A DNA stretch of 64,000 bases from Acidobacteriales bacterium 59-55 (GTDB lineage Bacteria; Acidobacteriota; Terriglobia; Terriglobales; Acidobacteriaceae), in assembly GCA_001897435.1 (NCBI GenBank), contig MKSV01000007.1, positions 1,516,493 to 1,580,492 of the forward strand, read 5' to 3'. How positions within the stretch are numbered: the stretch's first letter is position 1; each line of letters begins with the position of its first letter. Below are positions 9,528-17,790 of this stretch, in pieces. Position numbers and translations under genes: made by a program. The notes under the pieces were generated by a model that worked only from the letters and a program-made list of their open reading frames with translations, was not told where the DNA came from and did not search any database.

Positions 9528-10451
9528 TTAGTTCTTAACCAACTTGAAACTGATTTGGTAACGGTAGAAGTCAATGCTCGGGACCATCGACAAGGCCCGT
9601 CGAATTCTCTGGTCATCTTCGAGTGCGATGATGATCCCTCTCACTCCTTGATCCTTTTCGGCCAACACTTCCTGTACGAAACTCATATACCGTAGCGTTT
9701 GTCCGACGACGGCATCGCTCGCCCGACCCTTCTTCAGTTCCACCACCAAGAGTCGCTTCTTATCTTTGCTGATAGCCAAAATGTCGAGAGGCCCAGTATC
9801 AGTCTGATACTGTTGTGCTGGCTCGCCATCTTCTTCGTAGATGTCGTACTCTTTGCCCAAATCTGTCTGCGCCCAGTTCTTTACCAGGAACTCTTCAAGA
9901 TGAGCTTCGAGCGCGAAGGCCGAAGCATCCTCGACTGTGGCATCCGTCGAGATGAGCTTCGGAGCGGAGACGTCGCCAATTAGCTTCTCGATCTCTTCGG
10001 CGTATCGGGAGATATTGCTTACGGTACCGATCGATCCGGCAGAATTTTTCAAAGCCTCACTCAATGCGGCTCGATCAATGCTTACACTCAACCATTGAAC
10101 AGGGCGGCGATGAGGGAGGATCTCCCCCGGCTGGTAGTAGTAATCTCCACTCACCTCGCCAACACGATACTGGCCGGAACCGTCGGGACAGAGGACGATG
10201 TCGCCCTTTTGAATCCCCTTGGCGACCGTCCATAAAGCACCACAAGCGAGTCCCGCACTGATCTTGGATTTATCAGGGTGATTCGCTAGATAGATCGGAA
10301 TGAATTCCTGATTGAACATTCGCCATTCGTCGGGGAGCTTGCTCGTCAGGTCTTGGTTGATATCGAATCCGGCTCCGATAAACTTTCCGGCCAAACATTC
10401 TGGAGCGTAAATGCTTTTGCGTCCAAGCATGACGCGGTAGTAGCTCTTCAT
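9528..10451 (-). CDS. DUF91-type PD-(D/E)XK endonuclease
   Basis: The 307-aa protein has an N-terminal PUA/EVE-like region (about 1-140, with KGDIVLCPDGSGQYRVGEVSG) and a C-terminal nuclease (about 170-300). The latter shows TGPLDILAISKDKKRLLVVE followed by LKKGR, the Asp ... Glu-x-Lys pattern of DUF91/NucS-like endonucleases, followed by QTLRYM. Similar fusions occur among modification-dependent restriction enzymes. The start at MKSYY (10451) is preferred over an ATG 36 codons upstream because conserved-looking sequence begins there. It converges with the HNH gene. Confidence 0.75.
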   Translation of the reverse strand: MKSYYRVMLGRKSIYAPECLAGKFIGAGFDINQDLTSKLPDEWRMFNQEFIPIYLANHPDKSKISAGLACGALWTVAKGIQKGDIVLCPDGSGQYRVGEVSGDYYYQPGEILPHRRPVQWLSVSIDRAALSEALKNSAGSIGTVSNISRYAEEIEKLIGDVSAPKLISTDATVEDASAFALEAHLEEFLVKNWAQTDLGKEYDIYEEDGEPAQQYQTDTGPLDILAISKDKKRLLVVELKKGRASDAVVGQTLRYMSFVQEVLAEKDQGVRGIIIALEDDQRIRRALSMVPSIDFYRYQISFKLVKN

Positions 10452-10614
10452 AGGAGTCGATTCCTTCCATCGAGTGCCAGCGGGCTTAACCCAATCTACT
10501 AGGTATGGCCTCGAATCGGCACTTCTGCCGGGATGCCAAGCAAGAGCGTAGAGGGCCAATCAGGCGCGCTTTACGCGCAAATAAGGAAACCAAACCCTCC
10601 TAAGGGCGCTGCCC

Positions 10615-10678
10615 TCGCGCGGCGCAAGGGCTTCCCCAATCTTCCGCGCTTCGCTTGTGCAGACCTCCGCTGCGCTCC
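10615..10678. repeat. Conserved block upstream of ArdC, copy 1
   Basis: About 64 bp match, in reverse complement and with only a few differences, the block at 57583-57645. Shared parts include GCGCAAGGG, TTCCGCGCTTCGCTTGTGC and AGACCT. Both lie upstream of an ArdC gene in the same relative orientation. The sequence has many GCG-rich short inverted segments and no open frame I would call a gene. Confidence 0.7.
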
Positions 10679-10768
10679 GCCCTTTCCGTTCCACCTTCGG
10701 CTCCCTCTCCAAGGGTGGGGAAACCCCTCCCTTGCACCTTGCTACCCCGCCTTCGCCAGGTGGCGTTC

Positions 10769-10786
10769 GGCATGTAGGTACATGCC
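10769..10786. promoter_or_regulatory. 18-bp palindrome upstream of ArdC, copy 1
   Basis: The sequence GGCATGTAGGTACATGCC is palindromic apart from the central GG and ends 46 bp before the ArdC start. The identical 18-mer lies upstream of the second ArdC gene at 57486-57503. Conservation at two distant loci suggests an operator or other protein-binding site. Confidence 0.65.
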
Positions 10787-10832
10787 ACGCATGGCATGAA
10801 AAGCAACGGCCAAGGCCAAGGAGGAAGCACCC

Positions 10833-11762
10833 ATGAACACCACCGCTATCACCACCGCAAACCCCGTCATTCCGTTCACCCAGAACCCCAAAAATCCGCA
10901 ACCAAAGCAGCAAACAACAAAAGAAGCAATTGCTGCCAACATCCAAGCCCTCATCGAACAACTGGAGCAGGGACATTCAGACGGCCTCACCGCCTACCTA
11001 ACTGCGATGGGCAGGTTTCACAACTACTCCTTTGGCAACATTCTTGAGATTGCAAGACAGAAGCCCGATGCTACCCGCGTTGCTGGCCTCTATGCGTGGA
11101 ACCAGCTTGGCCGAAAGGTCAGGAAAGGTGAGCGCGGTATCCGTATCCTTGCCCCTGTCATCGGAGTTCGACGGAAGAAGGATGCCGAGGCCAAGAAGGA
11201 CATCCGCACCCAGAATCAAGCCGTGCTGGTAGGATTCCGCTCCGCCTACGTCTTCGATGTCTCTCAGACCGAAGGCAAAGCGCTTCCCGAGTTGTCAGAA
11301 CGTGTGACCGGCAATGTCGGTGAATACCGCGAACGACTGGTAGACTTCATCTCCGCCCAGGGCATCCAGCTTGAGTTCAAAGAGAGCATTGCGCCAGCAC
11401 TCGGAATGAGCTACGGCGGCAGGATCGCCCTCCTGCCCGGACAGGAGGCAGCCGAAGAGTTCAGCACGCTTGTTCACGAACTCTCGCACGAAATGCTGCA
11501 TAAAGCCGAGCGGCGCACCGCGACGACGAAGACCGTGCGCGAGACGGAGGCCGAGGCCATTGCGTTTGTGGTCGGCAAGACGATCGGACTCAGCACGGGG
11601 CGGGCATCTGCCGACTATATTCACCTCTATCACGGTAATACGGCACTCCTTACCGAAAGTCTTGAAGTCATCCAGAAGACTTCCGCAGTCATCCTCTCCG
11701 CTCTTGAATCCAAGGCCGAAACAGCGCTCTCAGATGCCCCTGAACTGGCGGAAGCCAGCTAG
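10833..11762 (+). CDS. ArdC-like antirestriction protein (ssDNA-binding/metallopeptidase)
   Basis: The 309-aa protein has an ArdC N-terminal ssDNA-binding domain (about residues 30-150, with HNYSFGNILEIARQ and GERGIRILAP) and a zinc metallopeptidase domain with HELSHEMLH (HExxH plus a later His/Glu). ArdC proteins of plasmids protect entering single-stranded DNA from host restriction. It is closely similar to the gene at 56556-57446. A strong AAGGAGG precedes the ATG. A hairpin terminator follows. Its presence beside restriction genes marks plasmid- or ICE-derived DNA. Confidence 0.88.
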   Translation: MNTTAITTANPVIPFTQNPKNPQPKQQTTKEAIAANIQALIEQLEQGHSDGLTAYLTAMGRFHNYSFGNILEIARQKPDATRVAGLYAWNQLGRKVRKGERGIRILAPVIGVRRKKDAEAKKDIRTQNQAVLVGFRSAYVFDVSQTEGKALPELSERVTGNVGEYRERLVDFISAQGIQLEFKESIAPALGMSYGGRIALLPGQEAAEEFSTLVHELSHEMLHKAERRTATTKTVRETEAEAIAFVVGKTIGLSTGRASADYIHLYHGNTALLTESLEVIQKTSAVILSALESKAETALSDAPELAEAS

Positions 11763-11771
11763 AGCTACCCT

Positions 11772-11804
11772 CGGCGGGCGGCTTCCGCCGCCCGCCGTCA
11801 TTCT
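11772..11804 (+). terminator. Hairpin terminator after ArdC
   Basis: A perfect 11-bp GC stem (11772-11782 with 11787-11797) closes a TTCC loop 10 bp after the ArdC stop, followed by TCATTCT. Confidence 0.7.
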
Positions 11805-12021
11805 ATGGACACAAAAGAAATAGGTGGAATTGGGTGTACTATCGGGTACCGCAGCGGCCCCGTAGGCATCCCCTTGATTTCTCTTTGACGCGAAATCGCC
11901 CGTCTTCCCGCCCTGAAGGTCGCTCTCAGAAGAACGAGAGCGCCTGAATTTGCCCACCCGACGGGCTAAACACCAGCCCAAACTATAGCCGAGCCAGCCG
12001 CATCCTTATACTGCGGTTAGG

Positions 12022-12630
12022 ATGCAAGAGCTGACCCAAGCAATCGCCACGGACATCAGTTGCCGGCCCGAAGGGACACCGATCACGGCAGCAGCATTCC
12101 TCCATCTTGGAAATCGGCCTGCCGTATCCCGGGCGCTCCGCGCGTTAGCAAAAGGAGGCGTCATTCTTCGAGCTGCACACGGAGTCTACGTTGCCCCCGT
12201 TGCCAGTCGCTTTGGCCGCCATGCGCCCCACGCTCACCTCTTCATTCACCAGCTCGCCGCTCAATCGGGAGAGGCCATCGCTCCCTTTGGAGCGGCCTGC
12301 GCCAATGCCCTCGGCTTGACCACTCAAGTTCCCGTCAAGATCGTTTATTGGACTTCGGGCAGAACTCGTTCGTATAAGCTGGGCAAACTGATGGTCTATC
12401 TCCAGCACGCTCCCGATTGGCAGCTCGTCCTCTGGGATGAACCTGCTGGAGAGTTGGTCAGAGCGCTAGCGTGGGCTGGCCCTGTCGACGCTGGTAAGGT
12501 GTTTCGTCAGATTGTCGAAAAGGTTTCCGAGGCTGCAATCCTTGAACTCCGACGGCACACATCCGTGTTCCCTCTGTGGTTCCAGACAGCCTTGCAACAC
12601 CCCGGATCAGCTGCGCGTGGCAAGCAATAG
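12022..12630 (+). CDS. DUF6088 family / AbiEi-like antitoxin-type regulator
   Basis: The 202-aa protein begins with a winged-helix region (about 1-60, with PITAAAFLHLGNRPAVSRAL and GGVILRAAHGVYVAP) and continues in the pattern of DUF6088/AbiEi antitoxins. No AbiEii-type nucleotidyltransferase toxin lies beside it; the only one in the window is at 52732-53553 with its own antitoxin. The ATG has AGG directly before it, too close for a normal ribosome site, and TATACT at 12007-12012 could be a -10 box giving a nearly leaderless message. It may be an orphan regulator. Confidence 0.7.
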   Translation: MQELTQAIATDISCRPEGTPITAAAFLHLGNRPAVSRALRALAKGGVILRAAHGVYVAPVASRFGRHAPHAHLFIHQLAAQSGEAIAPFGAACANALGLTTQVPVKIVYWTSGRTRSYKLGKLMVYLQHAPDWQLVLWDEPAGELVRALAWAGPVDAGKVFRQIVEKVSEAAILELRRHTSVFPLWFQTALQHPGSAARGKQ

Positions 12631-12711
12631 CTCATAACGGGCGTATGCAGGACTCCGAGCGACACTCGGATCAGCGGAAGCGAAAAGCGCAAGTGAGGAA
12701 GAGACACCATC

Positions 12712-12731
12712 CCTAAGCCTGTCGGCTTAGG
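12712..12731. other. Hairpin downstream of DUF6088 gene
   Basis: A perfect 8-bp stem (CCTAAGCC / GGCTTAGG) with a TGTC loop lies 82 bp after the DUF6088 stop. No T-run follows on either strand, so terminator function is uncertain. Between it and the tracrRNA terminator are inverted copies of ATCGAAC / GTTCGAT (about 12764-12811) of unknown role. Confidence 0.4.
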
Positions 12732-12838
12732 AATGCGGTGACAAAAATAGGACTCGAACCGACATCGAACGGGATCGAACATCGTTCGAGGTTGTCCGAT
12801 AGCTGTTCGATGTTGTACGACATAGCAATTGAAGCATA

Positions 12839-12876
12839 CAAAAACAAGAACGCCCCTTTGCCGAGGCATCGGGGCG
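12839..12876 (-). terminator. Rho-independent terminator of tracrRNA
   Basis: On the minus strand the 6-bp stem CGCCCC/GGGGCG closes a 14-nt loop and is followed by a T-rich run (TTCTTGTTTTTG). It fixes the direction of tracrRNA transcription and, through base pairing, that of the array. Confidence 0.8.
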
Positions 12877-12958
12877 TCCTAAAGGTCGCTCAGTGAGCGG
12901 TAGCCTTACGACGATTAGCTTACTAAAAATAGCAAGGGATTCGCCGCTCAAGTACACT
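12839..12958 (-). ncRNA. tracrRNA
   Basis: The trans-activating RNA pairs with crRNA repeats and loads Cas9. Read on the minus strand, it begins with an anti-repeat (12958-12931) complementary to 27 of the 36 repeat positions except for two mismatches and a 9-nt gap. After it come an A/T-rich linker, a hairpin at CGCTCACTGAGCG (12887-12899), and a GC terminator hairpin CGCCCC/GGGGCG (12876-12851) followed by TTCTTGTTTTTG. A promoter with TTGACG and TAGAGT at 17-bp spacing lies just upstream. It is about 120 nt and is transcribed away from cas9. Ends are predicted, not measured. Confidence 0.88.
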
Positions 12959-12986
12959 GACAGAACTCTACCCGGCCCCCTATGAT
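12957..12986 (+). promoter_or_regulatory. Predicted cas9 promoter
   Basis: The -35 box CTGACA (12957-12962) and the -10 box TATGAT (12981-12986) are 18 bp apart, giving a start near 12993. AAGGAG at 13003-13008 then serves the GTG at 13014. The -35 box overlaps the 5' end of tracrRNA. Confidence 0.65.
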
Positions 12987-12993
12987 TCGTCAA
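12965..12993 (-). promoter_or_regulatory. Predicted tracrRNA promoter
   Basis: On the minus strand, TTGACG (12993-12988) and TAGAGT (12970-12965) are exactly 17 bp apart. The start would fall near 12958-12960, at the first base of the anti-repeat. The promoter lies within the cas9 promoter, facing the other way. Confidence 0.7.
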
Positions 12994-13013
12994 GAGTTCA
13001 TCAAGGAGTAACT

Positions 13014-16000
13014 GTGGATAGCAACAACCTAACCCTGGGTTTGGATCTCGGTGTCACCTCTATCGGTTGGGCGCTCGCAGATGTCGAGGGCCAACAGATC
13101 GTCGATGCCGGAGTTCGCATCTTTGAAGCGCCCATGGATGTCGCTAAATTCGAGGCTGGCGAACCAGGTGGCTCCAAAGCGGCAATTCGCCGCAAAAGCC
13201 GAATGCAACGCCGTCAAACCAGCAGACGACAGGCTCGCCATCGGGACCTCTACCTTGCTCTGCAAAGTGCAGGGATGCTCCCCTTCGCTGGCAAGAAGGC
13301 TGAAGATCGCCATAAGAAATTGACCGACTTCGACAAAGACCTGATGAGCGACAAGACGCGCGACGATCAGTTGGCGTGGGGGTGGAGGGAGCGCATCCGC
13401 GCCGAGGCCCCTACAATCGCCGACCCCGACCAAGTGATCTGCTACTACCTCCGAGCGAAGGCAGCCACGGAAAAGCTGGAGCTACCAGAGCTAGGTCGTG
13501 CGCTATATCACCTCGGTCAGAGGCGCGGTTTCAAGAGCAATCGTCGCGAGGGACGCTCGGGACTCACAACAGCCGATGCGAAGAAGGAAGAAACTGAGCG
13601 CAGCAATAAGCTAAACAACATTCGAACATTACAAGAGGAACTAACCGCGACTGGGCTTACTCTAGCCCAGCGACTTGCATTCATAAATCCCCATCAAGCC
13701 GCGATCCGAAACCGTAAACGTAGCGATATTGCGCCCATCGAAACTGGGCGACGCATGTATCAGGACGAGTTCAAGAAGATATGGGAGACGCAACAGGCTC
13801 ACTACCCTGACCTGTTGACGGCCAACTTCTACAATCGCATCGAGCGCCTGATGTTTAAGCAGCGCGATGTTTCCGCTGGCAAGCCCGGCAAATGCGAACT
13901 GGAGCGTGATCCCCCACTGCCACGCGCTCCGAAGTCTTCGCTGCTGGCGCAGCACTTTAGGCTTGTGCAGACGGTTAATAACCTGAAGGCCGAAGGGATC
14001 AGCGGCACTGAGTGGCGCGAAAAGCAACGCGAGCTGATAGCTATGCTCTCCACCGTCATATTCAAAAAGGAGACCAAGAAGGGCACCCAGACCTTCTTTG
14101 GCCTGCCGTTCGCAGAGGTGAAGGTCCGACTCGGCCTGCACAAACGAACCAAGCTGAACTTGGATGACGATGAGGACAGCACGTACCTTCGAGGCAACCG
14201 AACAAACGCAATCATGGCCGATGCTTTCGGTGTAGAACGCTGGAGTGCGATGGAGGAGCAGGAGTGCCGCCGCATCGTCCGCAAGTGGATCACCGAATCT
14301 TCACCGGAGAAGCTTTTCCGCATTGCCAGGACGCAGTGGAATCTTGACGACGCTAAAGCCGAGCAGCTCGCCAGCCTTGAAGCCGAGGAAGGCTACGCCG
14401 CGCTTTCTCATGTGGCGATACTCAAGCTATTGCCCCACATGGAGCAGGGACTTACTTACTCGGAGGCCGTCAAGGAGGTCTACCCAAGCCAGCTCTCCGG
14501 CGGCGAGGCGTATGAGTTTCTCCCGCCGGTCGAAACTGATGAGCTGCCACGCATCCCCAATCCCGTCGTCAAGCGCGCACTCACAGAACTGCGAAAAGTG
14601 CTCAACGCGATCATCAGAAAATACAAGATCGAAACCGGGCAAGAAACATGGCGCCCAGCGCGTATCCGTATTGAATTGGCTCGTGACTTGAAGCGCAACG
14701 CCGAACAGCGCGAGAAGATTCACAAGGGAAACAAGGAGCGCGAACGCGAACGCATAACCGCTAAGAAATGGATCGAAGAGCGAGGACAGCGGCCAACCGA
14801 CCGCCTCGTCGAAAGGGTTGCGCTCTACAAGCGCACTAGGGGCCAGTGCGTTTATTGTGTGCTGCCTCTCGGCGATATGGAGAATGTCTTCTCCGAAGAC
14901 TCAGGCATCGAAGTTGAGCATATCCTTCCCCGCCGCTGCAACGACAATTCGTTCTCCAACAAGGTGCTGGCACACCGTGCCTGCAACCTCCGCAAGGCGG
15001 ATCGCACACCGCGACAGGCCTGGGACCCAAGCCCGGAGTGGGACGAGATGCTGAAGTTCGTGAATGCTTTGAAGGATAAGGCTCTACACGATCGCTTCAT
15101 CATCCAAACAGAAGAGGAACTGCAGAGCTTCACGAATCGACATCTCTCTGACACGCGCTACATCAGCAAGCTGGCCAGCGAGTATGTCGAGCTCCTCTAC
15201 GGTGGGCGCGACGCGCAGCTCGATTGGGACGACCGAGTCCGCCGCTGCGTCTATGCCTCATCGGGCGCATTGACCGCAGAGATGCGCAAACGCTGGGGCC
15301 TGAATGGAATCTTGAAACCGAAACCGGTCAATACTGAGGCTGCCCGCCAGGAAACCAAGTCTCGCGACGACCATCGCCATCACGCGGTCGATGCCATCGT
15401 GATAGCACTCACCACAGAGTCCACAATACAACGCGCTGCCTTTGAGGCCCAGCGCCATGATCGGGCCAGTGGACACTTGCTTCCGCGCTACTTCCCTCCG
15501 CCCTGGCCGGCAAATGGCGAGATCGAAGAGCGGATCAGGAGCTTCCGAGGGGAAGTTCAACAGGCGGCAGAAAAAATCAAGGTTTCCCATCGCGTGGATC
15601 ACGCGCTGAATGGCAAATTAAATGAAGAGACGTTCTACGCGCCGCCAAAACCCGGTAGTGACGTTGCGCACATCACCAAATTGGTCCATAAGTTGACACC
15701 ATCGGATCTCAAGAATTTAGATCTTTTGATCGAAGACAAAAGTGTTCGAGAAGCCATCAGCGCACAACTCCAAAAAGTCGGCAATGATCCCAAGAGCCTT
15801 GAGGGCAATCTCCCGTATCTTGAAGGAAAAGACGGGAGAAAGACCCCCATACGCAAAGTGCGCTTAGCCAAACGCGGACTGACGTTAGAAACTCTGCGCC
15901 ACGGCGCTGTCCTCAACGCTGAAAATCATCACATCGTAATCTTCAAGCGAATTGATCCAGTGGCAGGGGAGCTTTGGTATACGCCCGGGCCTGTTACAAG

Positions 16001-16385
16001 GCTAAAGGCCATGAGAGATCGGGCCCAGGAGGCAAAGCGGATAGCCCCTAAAAAAGGGCCCTACGAGATTGTGAACAAGAAGGATGGCGAGGGGTCAACC
16101 TATGTAATGCACCTGATGAAGGGGGATGCAGTGGAGATGCTCGACCCCGTCAACGATCTGCGGGATGTCTACATCTTCTCCAGCATGAGTGATGGAGATT
16201 ACGTCTTCCTTCGCCACAGTGCTGTCGTTTCTTCCGCAAAGAAAATGGGGCTCACTCTATCCCAGATGAGATCAGAGATGCAGAAAAGTGGAGATCGAGT
16301 TCGTACCCGCCTCGACAGGCTCCGCGAATTGGAATGCGAGAAGATAACCCTTGATCCCCTCGGAAAGGTCATTTACAGCGCATGA
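13014..16385 (+). CDS. cas9: CRISPR-associated endonuclease Cas9, type II-C
   Basis: Cas9 cuts DNA matching a crRNA, using HNH for the target strand and RuvC for the other. The protein is 1123 aa, within the usual size of compact II-C enzymes. All catalytic residues are visible: RuvC-I Asp11 in LGLDLGVTSIGWA, an Arg-rich bridge helix at about 58-80 (RRKSRMQRRQTSRRQARHR), RuvC-II Glu554 in IRIELARDLK, HNH His636 in VEHILPRRCNDNSF with Asn658, and RuvC-III His790/Asp793 in HHAVDAIVIAL. The PAM-interacting C-terminus is about 870-1123. The start is GTG with AAGGAG 5 bp upstream. Its stop overlaps cas1 as ATGA. There is no csn2 or cas4, which defines II-C. Nothing suggests inactivation. Confidence 0.97.
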   Translation: MDSNNLTLGLDLGVTSIGWALADVEGQQIVDAGVRIFEAPMDVAKFEAGEPGGSKAAIRRKSRMQRRQTSRRQARHRDLYLALQSAGMLPFAGKKAEDRHKKLTDFDKDLMSDKTRDDQLAWGWRERIRAEAPTIADPDQVICYYLRAKAATEKLELPELGRALYHLGQRRGFKSNRREGRSGLTTADAKKEETERSNKLNNIRTLQEELTATGLTLAQRLAFINPHQAAIRNRKRSDIAPIETGRRMYQDEFKKIWETQQAHYPDLLTANFYNRIERLMFKQRDVSAGKPGKCELERDPPLPRAPKSSLLAQHFRLVQTVNNLKAEGISGTEWREKQRELIAMLSTVIFKKETKKGTQTFFGLPFAEVKVRLGLHKRTKLNLDDDEDSTYLRGNRTNAIMADAFGVERWSAMEEQECRRIVRKWITESSPEKLFRIARTQWNLDDAKAEQLASLEAEEGYAALSHVAILKLLPHMEQGLTYSEAVKEVYPSQLSGGEAYEFLPPVETDELPRIPNPVVKRALTELRKVLNAIIRKYKIETGQETWRPARIRIELARDLKRNAEQREKIHKGNKERERERITAKKWIEERGQRPTDRLVERVALYKRTRGQCVYCVLPLGDMENVFSEDSGIEVEHILPRRCNDNSFSNKVLAHRACNLRKADRTPRQAWDPSPEWDEMLKFVNALKDKALHDRFIIQTEEELQSFTNRHLSDTRYISKLASEYVELLYGGRDAQLDWDDRVRRCVYASSGALTAEMRKRWGLNGILKPKPVNTEAARQETKSRDDHRHHAVDAIVIALTTESTIQRAAFEAQRHDRASGHLLPRYFPPPWPANGEIEERIRSFRGEVQQAAEKIKVSHRVDHALNGKLNEETFYAPPKPGSDVAHITKLVHKLTPSDLKNLDLLIEDKSVREAISAQLQKVGNDPKSLEGNLPYLEGKDGRKTPIRKVRLAKRGLTLETLRHGAVLNAENHHIVIFKRIDPVAGELWYTPGPVTRLKAMRDRAQEAKRIAPKKGPYEIVNKKDGEGSTYVMHLMKGDAVEMLDPVNDLRDVYIFSSMSDGDYVFLRHSAVVSSAKKMGLTLSQMRSEMQKSGDRVRTRLDRLRELECEKITLDPLGKVIYSA

Positions 16386-17368
16386 TTGATCGCATTGTCG
16401 AAATCGCAAATCCCGCACGTCTGAGCATCCGCGACGCACAACTCGTCATTGAGCGCCCAAAGGAGGAGCAATTGACTCTACCGTTCACGACTCCAGTCAG
16501 CGAGATTGCCGTACTACTGTTGGCGCATCCTCAAATCACCCTGTCCCAAGCTGTCCTCTCGCGCATTGCGGAGGCCGGCGGCTCTGTTGTAACCATTGAC
16601 GGAAACTTTCTGCCCGCCTCTATGCTGCTCCCCGTGCAGAGCCACTTCATACAAACAGAACGCTTCGCAAAACAGATGGAGATGACACTCCCGACCCGCA
16701 AGCGGCTCTGGCAACAGATCGTCCGCGCAAAGATCAAAGCCCAGGGAGAACTACTGCGAGAACTCCATGGCAACGATCACGGACTCATTGCGATGGCTGC
16801 GCGAGTTCGCACCGACGATCAAGGGAATCTTGAAGCTCAGGCAGCTCGCAAGTATTGGGGCCTCATCTTTGGCGATAGTAAGTTCCGGCGCGGCTCTGAC
16901 AAAGCGGATCAAAATCGTCATCTGGACTATGGCTATACGGTGCTGCGAGCAGCGGTAGCCAGAGCACTTTGTGCCGCTGGCTTGCATCCTTCAATTGGAT
17001 TTCGGCATAAGAATCGCTACGACGCCTTCTGCCTTGCCGCAGATGTTATGGAGCCATTTCGCCCGCTCGTCGATAGGCGTGTGTGTCAGTGGATTTCCAA
17101 AGAAGATGCGGAAGGACCGTTCGACTCGAAGACAAAGGGTTGGATGATCGGCGCAACAACTTCGCGCTACATCCTCGACAGAGAGGAACGATCTTTGTTC
17201 GATATCGTCTTGCGAACGGCAAACTCTTTGGCAAAGTGCATCACAGGGGATGCTCGCGATCCTGAGATACCGAGCCTGCTCATTCCTTGCGAGGAAGAAG
17301 TTACGAGGAAGCGCGGAGTTCGCCGGGTCGAGGCTGAAGACGTGAGAACCGCTGTTGCTGCTAGCTAG
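16382..17368 (+). CDS. cas1: CRISPR adaptation integrase Cas1
   Basis: With Cas2, this protein integrates new spacers into the array. It is 328 aa and shows the metal-binding set of Cas1: Glu151 in NLEAQAARKYW, His202/His208 in LHPSIGFRHKNRYD, and Asp221/Glu224 in ADVMEPFRP. It overlaps cas9 by 4 bp, so translation is coupled. The C-terminal tail (about 295-328) is charged. The gene is intact, so adaptation is plausible; the identical repeats of the array agree with that. Confidence 0.96.
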   Translation: MIDRIVEIANPARLSIRDAQLVIERPKEEQLTLPFTTPVSEIAVLLLAHPQITLSQAVLSRIAEAGGSVVTIDGNFLPASMLLPVQSHFIQTERFAKQMEMTLPTRKRLWQQIVRAKIKAQGELLRELHGNDHGLIAMAARVRTDDQGNLEAQAARKYWGLIFGDSKFRRGSDKADQNRHLDYGYTVLRAAVARALCAAGLHPSIGFRHKNRYDAFCLAADVMEPFRPLVDRRVCQWISKEDAEGPFDSKTKGWMIGATTSRYILDREERSLFDIVLRTANSLAKCITGDARDPEIPSLLIPCEEEVTRKRGVRRVEAEDVRTAVAAS

Positions 17369-17382
17369 GAATTACTTTATGG

Positions 17383-17739
17383 ATGCGGTCGTGGATTGCT
17401 ATGAAAGGACAGCTTCTTTCTGCGTATCGATCATTGTGGCTCATAGCCATGTTCGACTTGCCAACGGAGACGTTGGAGAATAAGCGCGACTACACGCGCT
17501 TCCGTAAAGGGCTGCTCAAAGATGGATTTATGATGTTGCAGTATTCGATCTACGCAAGGTATCTGCCAAGCGAAGAAGCAGCAGACTCGCACCGCACTAC
17601 GATCCGGGCGATCATTCCGCCTCTTGGCCAAGTGCGCTTGATGACCGTGACTGACCACCAGTTCGGCAAGATGGAGGTGTTCTATGGACGAAAACCTCGT
17701 GAACCTGAGCCAGTTCCAGATCAGATTCTGCTTTTTTGA
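17383..17739 (+). CDS. cas2: CRISPR adaptation protein Cas2
   Basis: Cas2 is the small ferredoxin-fold partner of Cas1. From ATG 17383 it is 118 aa, with LWLIAMFDLP holding the conserved Asp25, then RDYTRFRKGLLKDGFMMLQ, SIYARY and GKMEVFYG, as in type II Cas2. A second ATG at 17401 would give MKGQLLSAYRSLW, which also fits the family; 17383 is kept because AGGA lies about 12 bp before it. It is the last cas gene; a hairpin and the array follow. Confidence 0.93.
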   Translation: MRSWIAMKGQLLSAYRSLWLIAMFDLPTETLENKRDYTRFRKGLLKDGFMMLQYSIYARYLPSEEAADSHRTTIRAIIPPLGQVRLMTVTDHQFGKMEVFYGRKPREPEPVPDQILLF

Positions 17740-17747
17740 AGAGATAA

Positions 17748-17788
17748 GCCGCGCCGAACTCTCTGCTTTTCAGCGAGTTCGGCGCGGC
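17748..17788. terminator. Long hairpin between cas2 and the array
   Basis: A perfect 14-bp GC-rich stem (17748-17761 with 17775-17788) with a 13-nt loop ends 2 bp before the first repeat. It sits at the downstream end of both the cas operon and the minus-strand array, so it could end transcripts from both sides. Neither side has a clear T-run. Confidence 0.55.
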
Positions 17789-17790
17789 CT

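Noticed and set aside
12727..12763. tRNA-like 3' end on the minus strand next to the tracrRNA (GGTTCGAGTCC)
   Set aside because: The T-stem is mispaired, no CCA follows and no other tRNA part is present; probably chance resemblance or a worn att scar.
12931..13013. tracrRNA transcribed on the plus strand
   Set aside because: No hairpins or T-run follow the anti-repeat on that strand, whereas the minus strand has both.
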